A stretch of 17,999 nt of DNA, taken from positions 1-17,999 of the forward strand of contig CAXMRH010000255.1 of assembly GCA_964196045.1 (NCBI GenBank). Reading direction: 5' to 3'. Below the pieces are notes generated by a model, which saw only the letters and a program-made list of their open reading frames with translations, ran no database searches and was not told the origin of the DNA. Positions 6,366 through 13,195 of the stretch are shown one piece after another (the stretch's first letter is position 1; every line of letters starts with the position of its first letter). The position numbers and the translations under genes were made by a program. The stretch comes from SHLQ01 sp964196045. GTDB lineage: Bacteria; Actinomycetota; Acidimicrobiia; Acidimicrobiales; SHLQ01.

Positions 6366-7604
6366 ATGACGAACCCTGCAGTCACCTCGGAACGCCCAAC
6401 CGGGGAAGCTCTCCACGGCCTCGGGCGCGGTGAGTTCATCGCGCTCATGTCGCTCATCACGGCCACGATCGCCATCAGCATCGACACCGTGCTTCCCGCC
6501 TTCGACGAAATCGAAGCACAATTTGGTCTGGGCAAGGACAGCTCGCCGATCTCACTGACGATCACCGTTTTCCTCGCCGCAATGGGGTTGGGAATGCTCG
6601 TCTGGGGGCCACTCTCTGACCGATTTGGCCGTAAGACCACGATGTATGTCTCACTCGCGATCTTCATCGCCGGAGCGCTGATTTCGACATTTGCCTCGTC
6701 ATTCTCGATGTTTCTCATCGGTCGAGCAGTGTGGGGCGCTGCGGCAGCCGGGCCTCGCACGATCAGCTTGGCTATCACCCGCGATGCCTACGAAGGCGAC
6801 CTCATGTCGCGCATCATGTCGCTGACCTCTGCCGTGTTCCTCATCGTGCCGGTCATGGCGCCGGCACTCGGGGAGGGCCTGTTGCAGATCGGGTCCTGGC
6901 GTCTGACGGTGGCGGCAGCTGTGGTTCTCGGAGTAGTCGCGTCCGTTTGGTTCGCCCGGCTGCACGAAACGCTCGCCCCCGAGGATGTGTTACCGCTCGA
7001 GCTCGGCCGTGTTGGTCGCGCCGCACGCGCGGTGGTGACCACGCGAACCACCGTGTTGTTCACCCTGGCGAGCATGTTTGGCTACGGCGCCTTCTTCCCC
7101 TGGCTCGGCAGTTCGACGCAGATGTTCGACGAGGTCTATGGCCGGTCTTCACAGTTCGCTTTCTTCTTCGGACTCAACGCCGTGGTCATGGCGATCACCG
7201 TCCTGGCTGTCGAGCGACTGGTGAACCGTTACTCGACGTTTCCCGTGCTCATGGCGCAAGCAGTACTGATCGTTGGCGTCGCGATCGTCTACGTCGTCTG
7301 GGCGTTGTCGGCCGACGGGGTGATCCCGTTCTGGTGGTGGTTCGCGATCGCGAGCATTCTCACCGCACTGAACGCTGGCAGCACTCCGCTGATGCAGACA
7401 CTTTCGATGGAGCCGATGGGCAAGATCGCCGGCACCGCTTCATCGGTCACCGGAGCGACGACGTTTATCGGTGGAGCGCTGTTGGGGTCACTCATCGACC
7501 GTGCGATCGTCGACACGGTCACGCCATTCGGAATTGGGTTCTTGGTGTTCGGCGCGTTGGGAGCGGCCAGCTGCTGGCTTGGACGACCGTCGGTGCCCGC
7601 TTAG
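6366..7604 (+). CDS. MFS multidrug exporter, Bcr/CflA-like (DHA1)
   Basis: Inner-membrane 12-helix transporter of 412 residues, predicted to export small hydrophobic drugs or metabolites in exchange for protons. After a hydrophilic N-terminus of about 22 residues, TM1 carries SIDTVLPAF (39-47), the position of the conserved acidic residue in Bcr/CflA proteins (D40). The MFS motif A appears as GPLSDRFGRK at 81-90 between TM2 and TM3. An Arg-rich segment, GRAVWGAAAAGPRTISLAITRD, resembles motif C/B regions of the DHA1 group (shown here in part by position 118-139). Length and layout are typical. Substrate cannot be read from sequence. ATG 6366 has only a weak Shine-Dalgarno, consistent with coupling to the small acidic membrane protein ending 26 nt upstream. 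Confidence 0.88.
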   Translation: MTNPAVTSERPTGEALHGLGRGEFIALMSLITATIAISIDTVLPAFDEIEAQFGLGKDSSPISLTITVFLAAMGLGMLVWGPLSDRFGRKTTMYVSLAIFIAGALISTFASSFSMFLIGRAVWGAAAAGPRTISLAITRDAYEGDLMSRIMSLTSAVFLIVPVMAPALGEGLLQIGSWRLTVAAAVVLGVVASVWFARLHETLAPEDVLPLELGRVGRAARAVVTTRTTVLFTLASMFGYGAFFPWLGSSTQMFDEVYGRSSQFAFFFGLNAVVMAITVLAVERLVNRYSTFPVLMAQAVLIVGVAIVYVVWALSADGVIPFWWWFAIASILTALNAGSTPLMQTLSMEPMGKIAGTASSVTGATTFIGGALLGSLIDRAIVDTVTPFGIGFLVFGALGAASCWLGRPSVPA

Positions 7605-7723
7605 CGACCATGTCGTCTTCGCCGGATCTCGACCGGAAACGTCGAGAGAGACAGACGCTGCCGACCGGAAGTGAACGGCTGCCTGTCGGGTTTGTGCTCG
7701 CTGTAGGTTGAGTTGCGACTGGG

Positions 7724-8833
7724 ATGGCCCCGTCGTCTGCAGTCGTTGCTTGGGGGTGCTTGACGGTGATCGAATCCGGGTTGGGTCGAACATCGATCGT
7801 TCTGCTCGGCGTCGCGGTTGCCGTCTGGTTGTTGTCCTCCGCCGTCCGCACGCTGGTCATTCCACGGCCGGAGCGTGTGTGGTTAACGGGTGCCCTGTTC
7901 CGTGCTGCCCGGTCCATCACGGTCGCGATCGCTCGTCGGTTCGAGGACCCTGCACGCCGGCACTGGTTGCTTGGTGGCTTTGCCCCAGTCGTGTTGATCT
8001 CGCTACCACTCATCTGGTCCGTGGGCTTGATCGTGGCGTTCGCGGGCATCTTCGCCGGGTTTGGCGAACTGACCTTCGTGGACTCTCTCGAACTCTCTGG
8101 GTCATCCCTGACCACATTGGGGTTCATCGACGCCCCCACAGTTCTCATGCGAGGGATTGCAATCATCGAGGCCCTACTTGGCCTGGCCATCGTCGCCCTC
8201 GTGATCAGCTTCTTGCCGACCTTCTACGCCATGTTCTCTCGACGAGAGCTCGCCGTTGGTCGGCTGACGACTCGCGCCGGAGAGCCGCCGACTCCCTTCG
8301 AGTTCATAGTGCGTCTGAACATGATCGGGAGACTCGATGGCGTTGGAGACCGATGGGAGGAATGGGAGAGCTGGTTCACCGACGTTGGAGAGACCCACAC
8401 GAACTTCCCGGCACTGGTCTATTTCCGATCAGCGAGAGTCGAGCGATCATGGGTCACCGCGGCCGAAACCTCATTGGACTCCGCAGCTCTCGTGACTTCG
8501 CTCCAACTGGTCCCGAGCACCGGGCAAGCTCAAACGTTGATTCGCTCGGGCTTCTTAGCGCTTCGCGGAATCGCTGACTACTTCGGCATGGAACCAGAGA
8601 TCGACCCGAGGCGCCTCGACGAGCAGAGCGTGACCCGGGTGCAGTTCGATCGCCTCGTCGATGCGCTCGTCGCCCAAGGAGTCGAGGTAAACGTGCCTCG
8701 TGACGAAGCCTGGATCGCTTTCGCTGGCTGGCGAATCAACTACGACAGAGCAATCGTCGGTCTCCAAGAGCTCGTGGTCGACGTACCGTCTCACTGGACC
8801 AGTGATCGACCGATGAGCGGAATTCAACCGTGA
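7724..8833 (+). CDS. K+-channel-like membrane protein with altered pore motif
   Basis: 369-residue protein with hydrophobic segments at about 23-45, 85-112 and 140-168 and a soluble C-terminal half of about 200 residues. Between the second and third segments lies SGSSLTTLGFID (125-136), laid out like a two-TM channel pore loop. The canonical filter T-x-G-Y-G-D is replaced by TTLGFID, so K+ selectivity is doubtful. The following helix, EALLGLAIVALVISFLPTFY, resembles an ion-channel inner helix (Ion_trans_2 type). The C-terminal half has no domain I recognise. The start is uncertain: ATG 7724 has no Shine-Dalgarno, while in-frame GTG 7766 has GGGGGTG about 8 nt upstream. The stop overlaps the next gene's GTG by 4 nt, so it is translationally coupled to the Na+/H+ antiporter, supporting a role in ion handling. 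Confidence 0.7.
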   Translation: MAPSSAVVAWGCLTVIESGLGRTSIVLLGVAVAVWLLSSAVRTLVIPRPERVWLTGALFRAARSITVAIARRFEDPARRHWLLGGFAPVVLISLPLIWSVGLIVAFAGIFAGFGELTFVDSLELSGSSLTTLGFIDAPTVLMRGIAIIEALLGLAIVALVISFLPTFYAMFSRRELAVGRLTTRAGEPPTPFEFIVRLNMIGRLDGVGDRWEEWESWFTDVGETHTNFPALVYFRSARVERSWVTAAETSLDSAALVTSLQLVPSTGQAQTLIRSGFLALRGIADYFGMEPEIDPRRLDEQSVTRVQFDRLVDALVAQGVEVNVPRDEAWIAFAGWRINYDRAIVGLQELVVDVPSHWTSDRPMSGIQP

Positions 8834-10119
8834 CCACTGTCGCGATCCTTGCGATCGTCATTGCAGCCGTCTCCCTGTTGCGAGAACGCCTCCGCTCCCT
8901 TCCGCTGACGACTCCGATGTTGTTCGTTTTTGCGGGGATGCTGCTGGCCCCTGAGGCTCTGGGTGTCGGGCTCTTCGAGGAAGGTCTCGGGGAAGAGACG
9001 ATCGCCCTCGTCGCCGAATTGACGCTTGCGCTGCTCCTGTTCTCCGATGCCGCCCGGATCGATACAAGCGCTGCGTGTAGGAGCTTCGCCCTGCCGACCC
9101 GACTTCTTGCGATCGGACTTCCGCTCTCGGTCGCCCTGGGCACCCTCCTCACCGCGTCACTGCTGACTGACCTGTCGTGGGCCGAAGCCGCCCTCGTCGC
9201 TGCAATCTTGGCCCCAACCGATGCTGCGCTTGGCGAGGCCGTTGTTTCGAACACGGCTGTTCCCACAAAGGTGCGTCAGGCATTGAACGTCGAGTCTGGT
9301 CTGAACGATGGGCTGGTCGTGCCCGTCATTGCCGTCTTCAGCGCCGTCGCCGCAGAGTCGAAGCTCGAGAGCGCAAGCGAGCTCGCAGGAGAGGCCCTTC
9401 TCGAAATTCTGATCGCTGTGGCCATCGGCGTCGTCGTGGCCTACGTGTTCTCGAAGGTCGTTCCCGTGATCGAGGTTCGGGAATGGACCGATGCTGAGGG
9501 CTTCCGAATCGTCGCCTTGGCCTCGGGAGTCATCGCGTTCGCTGGCAGTCTTGCGCTCGGTGGCAACGGATTCGTCGCTGCCTTCGTGTGCGGACTGGTC
9601 GCTCGTCGGATCCTCGGGCCCATGGTCACCGAACACGCAGAGCTGGCAGAGGACGTGTCGCAAGTGGGCGCTGCCGCTGTCTTCCTCTTGTTCGGAGCAA
9701 CCATGGTTTGGCCAGCTCTCGGCGTCGCCACTCCTCTGATGATCCTTTGTGCGATCGGAACACTCACAATTGGACGCATGATCCCGGTCGCGATCGCCAC
9801 GATGGGCACACACCTGATGAGCGAGACCGTGTTGTTCATCGGCTGGTTCGGCCCACGTGGTCTGGCGTCGATGCTGTTTGGACTTTTGCTCCTCGCAGAT
9901 GGAGAGGTCGACCGGCCGGACGAGCTCTTTGCAATCATTGCCCTTGTCGTATTCATATCGGTGATCCTCCATGGGGTCACCGCGAGCCCTGGTGCCAGGC
10001 GCTACGCCGCCTGGTTCGATGACATGGCCGATGAAGCCGACGAGATGATGGAAGCCGAGCCCGTCCCCGAATCACCACTCCGCTGGATCACCTCCAGCGC
10101 CAGGAAGGCCCAACAATGA
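8830..10119 (+). CDS. CPA1 family Na+/H+ antiporter
   Basis: 429-residue membrane protein with about 12 hydrophobic helices, predicted to exchange Na+ (or K+) for H+ across the cytoplasmic membrane. Family signatures are FSDAARID at 71-78, APTDAALGEAVVSN at 128-141, the VESGLND segment at 154-160 with the ion-binding Asp160, and the conserved GPRGLAS near the C-terminus. The C-terminal tail of about 45 residues is hydrophilic and acidic (DDMADEADEMMEAE) and lacks the TrkA_C/RCK domain found in some relatives. The GTG start at 8830 overlaps the previous stop (GTGA), and the stop overlaps the next start (ATGA), so this is the middle gene of a tightly coupled three-gene operon. Confidence 0.92.
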   Translation: MTTVAILAIVIAAVSLLRERLRSLPLTTPMLFVFAGMLLAPEALGVGLFEEGLGEETIALVAELTLALLLFSDAARIDTSAACRSFALPTRLLAIGLPLSVALGTLLTASLLTDLSWAEAALVAAILAPTDAALGEAVVSNTAVPTKVRQALNVESGLNDGLVVPVIAVFSAVAAESKLESASELAGEALLEILIAVAIGVVVAYVFSKVVPVIEVREWTDAEGFRIVALASGVIAFAGSLALGGNGFVAAFVCGLVARRILGPMVTEHAELAEDVSQVGAAAVFLLFGATMVWPALGVATPLMILCAIGTLTIGRMIPVAIATMGTHLMSETVLFIGWFGPRGLASMLFGLLLLADGEVDRPDELFAIIALVVFISVILHGVTASPGARRYAAWFDDMADEADEMMEAEPVPESPLRWITSSARKAQQ

Positions 10120-11729
10120 CAGCAGCCCTGAAGATCGCCTCCTGGAGCGATGTACCAGAGCGCGAACCAGTCGGCGTGCTCGTCGGGAATGTCGATCTGG
10201 TGATCGTGAGGTGGGAGAACAACCATTCGGTTCTCTACGGCCGATGTTTGCATCGTGGCGCAAAGATGAGCGACGGCACTGTCTCTGGTGAAAACCTCGT
10301 GTGTGGTCTTCACGGTTGGGACTATCAGTTTCGGACAGGTGTTTCGTCCTATGACAACAGCGAAGTTCTCAAGCGTTTCGCATCGTGGCTAGAAGGCGAC
10401 GACCTGATGATCGACGAGCAAGAGGTGCTCGCCTGGGAGAAGGATTTCCCTCAGCCGTATGACCGGACTACCTATCAGGGCGAGTACCAAGACCCCCACG
10501 GCACCCCAGACGAACCACACGTCGGCTTTATCAGGCGGCTCGCGAACGAGGGCCTGTCGACGCTCGGGCATCACGGCCCGGTCAGCGCCATGGGCGTCTC
10601 ACGAGAAGAACTTCCGAAGTGGGACGACATCCAATTCGTGACCGCTCAGCTCGCAACCAAGCCCTTGCTCGATGATGCAACCGTCACGACGTCGGTGACC
10701 ATCGGCCCCGACGCCACGAAACCTCTCGAGCTCGAGATTCCCCTCTTCGTGTCGGACATGAGTTTCGGCGCTCTCTCCGAAGAGGCCAAGGTTTCTCTGG
10801 CTAAGGGTGCAGAGCTCGCCGGGACCGGAATCTGCTCAGGCGAAGGAGGGATGCTTCCCGAAGAGCAGGAGGCCAACTCTCGCTATTTCTATGAGCTGGC
10901 GTCCGGTCGTTTCGGTTGGCAGCTCGACAAGGTGAAGAAGGTGCAGGCGTTCCATTTCAAATTCGGCCAAGGAGCAAAGACGGGAACCGGCGGACACCTG
11001 CCCGGCAAGAAGGTCATGGGTCGTATCGCTGAAGTCCGAGAGCTCGAGGAAGGTCAAGACGCGATCTCACCCGCAACCTTCCCCGACCTGTTCTCACCCG
11101 CGGACTACGCCGAAGTCGCAGCTCAGGTTCGCGAAGCCTCGGGAGGCATCCCGATCGGAGCGAAGCTGTCCGCTCAACACATCGAAGCGGATATCGACGC
11201 TGCGCTCGACATCGGCGTCGACTACATCATCCTCGACGGTCGTGGAGGCGGGACCGGTGCCGCACCGCTGATCTTCCGAGATCACATCTCTGTTCCGACC
11301 ATTCCAGCACTAGCCAGAGCGCGCCGCCATTTAGATTCCTGCGATGCCAATGGCGTGACGCTGGTCGCAACGGGCGGCCTTCGAACGCACACTGATTTTG
11401 CGAAGGCGTTGGCCCTTGGCGCTGATGCCATCGCCGTGTCGAATTCGGCCATGCAGGCGATCGGATGCATCGGAATGCGAGCGTGCCATACGGACAACTG
11501 TCCCGTTGGTATCGCCACCCAGAAGAAGGACCTACGGGCTCGGCTGATGGTCGAGGAGGCTGCGCTTCGCCTGCAGCGATTCTTCGAGTCCTCGGTCGAA
11601 CTCATGGGCGTGCTTGCGCGAGCGTGCGGGCATGACTCACTAAGCGACTTCACGATCGACGATCTGACAACGTTCGATCGAGACATGGCCCACCTTGCGG
11701 GAATCGCCTATGGAGGTGTCTCCGCCTAG
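10116..11729 (+). CDS. Rieske domain fused to FMN/3Fe-4S glutamate synthase core
   Basis: 537-residue two-domain protein. Residues 1-100 form a Rieske [2Fe-2S] domain: CLH at 44-46 and CGLH at 63-66 give the Cys/His ligand pairs. Residues about 170-535 match the FMN-binding central domain of the glutamate synthase large subunit (Glu_synthase), with PLFVSDMSFGALSEEAK, the GEGG segment at 242-245, the DGRGGGTGAAP barrel loop at 374-384, and 3Fe-4S ligands C451, C457 and C462 in CIGMRACHTDNCPVG. No glutaminase (GATase_2) domain is present, so ammonia would be free or delivered by a partner. The Rieske centre may replace GltD or ferredoxin as electron entry (inference). ATG 10116 has AGGAAGG at 10102-10108 and overlaps the antiporter stop. 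True activity could be glutamate synthesis or another FMN reaction. Confidence 0.87.
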   Translation: MTAALKIASWSDVPEREPVGVLVGNVDLVIVRWENNHSVLYGRCLHRGAKMSDGTVSGENLVCGLHGWDYQFRTGVSSYDNSEVLKRFASWLEGDDLMIDEQEVLAWEKDFPQPYDRTTYQGEYQDPHGTPDEPHVGFIRRLANEGLSTLGHHGPVSAMGVSREELPKWDDIQFVTAQLATKPLLDDATVTTSVTIGPDATKPLELEIPLFVSDMSFGALSEEAKVSLAKGAELAGTGICSGEGGMLPEEQEANSRYFYELASGRFGWQLDKVKKVQAFHFKFGQGAKTGTGGHLPGKKVMGRIAEVRELEEGQDAISPATFPDLFSPADYAEVAAQVREASGGIPIGAKLSAQHIEADIDAALDIGVDYIILDGRGGGTGAAPLIFRDHISVPTIPALARARRHLDSCDANGVTLVATGGLRTHTDFAKALALGADAIAVSNSAMQAIGCIGMRACHTDNCPVGIATQKKDLRARLMVEEAALRLQRFFESSVELMGVLARACGHDSLSDFTIDDLTTFDRDMAHLAGIAYGGVSA

Positions 11730-12106
11730 ACGACCGGGTTCGTGCGTAAGAGGTGATTCCATTTGCACTCCGGGCAGACCTCGACGTCGTAGGCAGTGAA
11801 GTCGCCCTTGCGTCGCCGGATTCGCTCGAAGTCGGCCTCGGTCACCATGCAACGACCAGCAGCTGGAAGCCGCGGCCCAAATATGTACGTCACTTCGACG
11901 ACCTTTGTGTCGCGGCAGATCGGGCAATCCATATCGGTTGGGCGGCCGCACTGACGAGCATTGCGCATCAACTCTGACTGCGCATCACATACCTCCGAGC
12001 GGGTTGCCTCTCCGGAGAGATACGCGGTGATCGTTCGATCTCGCGCCAAGCGATAGTCGATCGAACCGCCTGCGCTGTTGGCCGCGGCTTGCGCAACATG
12101 GCTCAT
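11726..12106 (-). CDS. DUF5318 family protein with two CxxC pairs
   Basis: 126-residue soluble protein resembling mycobacterial DUF5318 proteins. It has the helical YRLARDRTITAYLSG start, RSEVCDAQSELMRNA, then CPIC at 61-64, YIFGPRL, and CPECKWNHLL at 111-120. The paired CxxC motifs look like a zinc ribbon. Function is unknown; the family is actinobacterial. I prefer ATG 12106; an in-frame GTG at 12115 would add three residues, and neither has a clear ribosome binding site. The stop overlaps the stop of the convergent Rieske-glutamate synthase gene through a shared CTAG. It is divergent from the methyltransferase, with starts only about 35 nt apart, so promoters there must be compact or overlapping. 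Confidence 0.85.
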   Translation of the reverse strand: MSHVAQAAANSAGGSIDYRLARDRTITAYLSGEATRSEVCDAQSELMRNARQCGRPTDMDCPICRDTKVVEVTYIFGPRLPAAGRCMVTEADFERIRRRKGDFTAYDVEVCPECKWNHLLRTNPVV

Positions 12107-12141
12107 GCCGCACACCGTACCGGGAAAGTAGAGTCGCTCTC

Positions 12142-12807
12142 ATGCAGACCTGGACGAGGTACACCACAGCGGGCCCCGACGGTCAGGCCCGTCCCACCGA
12201 CTCGGTCGAGTTCGGGCCTGGTGAGGTATCGGGGCTCGACCGACGCCTGCTTGGTGATGTGTCCGGTATGCGGATTCTTGAGCTCGGCACGGGCGCTGGG
12301 CATTCCGCCATCGCGCTCGCCAAACTCGGCGCTCGAGTCGTCGCCATCGATCCCGAAGTCGAACAGGTCGAACTTGCCCGCACAGCATCCGAGGCTGCCG
12401 AGGTTCATGTCGAAGTGCATCACGCCGATCTCGCCGATCTCGCCTTCCTTCAGGCAGACATCTTCGATGCGGTCATCTCTGTGCATGCACTTGCCGGTGT
12501 CTCGGACCTCGGTCGAGTCTTCCGCCAAACCCACCGATTGCTGCAGACCGACCGACCGATCATCATCACGCTCCCCCATCCCGCCGCCCTCATGGTCGAT
12601 GGCGAGTCACCGGACACGATCGTGACGTCCTACGCCTCGAACGAAACGCTCGGTGAAGGTGCACACCTCACCCATCGCCACGGCATCGGCCATGTGTTCA
12701 CCCAGCTCAACCGGGCGAACTATCGCGTCGACACATTGCTCGAACCACAAGGCGAAGGCCCATTGCCCTGCTCGGTCATCTTCCGCGCCCGCAAGATCGG
12801 CAACTGA
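12142..12807 (+). CDS. Class I SAM-dependent methyltransferase
   Basis: 221-residue Rossmann-fold methyltransferase. SAM-binding motif I is ILELGTGAGHSAIALAKLGA at 45-64, followed by VVAIDPEVEQ with the acidic residue that binds the ribose. DLADLAFLQADIFDAVISVHAL contains the adenine-contact and post-II motifs (positions about 96-117). The C-terminus has no extra domain. The substrate is unknown; a small-molecule target (UbiE/Methyltransf_11-like) is most likely. ATG 12142 has no strong Shine-Dalgarno. The TGA at 12805-12807 directly abuts the inverted copy of the dispersed repeat, which may supply its 3' end or terminator. Confidence 0.85.
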   Translation: MQTWTRYTTAGPDGQARPTDSVEFGPGEVSGLDRRLLGDVSGMRILELGTGAGHSAIALAKLGARVVAIDPEVEQVELARTASEAAEVHVEVHHADLADLAFLQADIFDAVISVHALAGVSDLGRVFRQTHRLLQTDRPIIITLPHPAALMVDGESPDTIVTSYASNETLGEGAHLTHRHGIGHVFTQLNRANYRVDTLLEPQGEGPLPCSVIFRARKIGN

Positions 12808-12998
12808 GTTTCTTCTTTCCCGCTTCGCTCCCGGCAATCTCATCGTCTCTTCGCTTTGGATGCTCTGCGGACTGCCAGTGGCCCCGAGCCGTTCGTCGTC
12901 CCTCCTCACTTCCGCGCTGGCGTCCCGTCGTGTGTATACACGTGACCGTGCGTCTGGACGACCGCAACATACGACGTAAGGGGTCAGGCCCCTTAGCT
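12808..12998 (-). repeat. Dispersed palindrome-tipped repeat, copy 2 (inverted)
   Basis: Reverse complement of the left-edge repeat. Matching blocks on the + strand are 12816-12839 (24 nt, one mismatch), TGCTCTGCGGACTGCC at 12861-12876 and GCGCTGGCGTC at 12914-12924, with a TGTATACAC-containing block near 12932-12940. The span from the first to the last block is 109 nt, against 110 nt in copy 1. The distal tip is the palindrome AAGGGGTCAGGCCCCTT at 12978-12994. The methyltransferase stop lies immediately left of it. Possible reading frames inside do not align in the same phase between the two copies, so it is not a gene. Confidence 0.78.
12978..12994. repeat. Palindromic hairpin AAGGGG-TCAGG-CCCCTT, second copy
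   Basis: Exact 17-nt match to positions 20-36: stem AAGGGG/CCCCTT, loop TCAGG. It sits between the inverted repeat body on its left and a possible diverged third body on its right. It could act as a terminator hairpin for either strand, but there is no T-tract. Confidence 0.8.
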
Positions 12999-13034
12999 AC
13001 GCCCGACTTCTTGCTAGCTGCCACAGAAAGATGG

Positions 13035-13180
13035 GCGCCCCTATACACAAATGACCGCTAACTCCCAAGGAAGTGAGGGACGAACGACCGGTGACCGCCT
13101 CTGGCGCAGCAGGCGCGGAGTCGAGACAATTTGCGAGCGGAGCGAGCGGCTTGGCGGATCTCCGCCCTGGAGGGCGAGGC
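13035..13180 (+). repeat. Possible diverged third repeat copy plus GC-rich hairpins
   Basis: This completes the 388-nt gene-free stretch 12808-13195. On the + strand, TATACACA (about 13043), GGAAGTGAGGGACGAACGACC (given in part; about 13069-13089) and a GCGAGCGGAGCGAGC block at 13133-13147 occur in the same order as similar blocks in copy 2 read outward. They are weakly conserved, so homology is uncertain. Beyond them are two overlapping GC-rich hairpins, GGCGGATCTCCGCC (13153-13166) and CGCCCTGGAGGGCG (13163-13176). These lie about 30 nt past the stop of the opposite-strand CCA gene and could terminate it, although no T-run follows. Confidence 0.4.
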
Positions 13181-13195
13181 CCGCGAGACTGAGTA

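Noticed and set aside
7610..7711. 33-codon ORF between the MFS exporter and the channel-like gene
   Set aside because: No ribosome binding site, highly charged, and no recognisable feature; it fits chance in a GC-rich gap.
9157..9980. Long minus-strand frames opposite the antiporter
   Set aside because: They are antisense to a clear CPA1 transporter; acidic or Ser/Thr-rich composition is a by-product of hydrophobic codons on the other strand.
12607..13048. Minus-strand frames over the methyltransferase end and repeat copy 2
   Set aside because: They run through the non-coding repeat, and the matching frame is not kept in copy 1.
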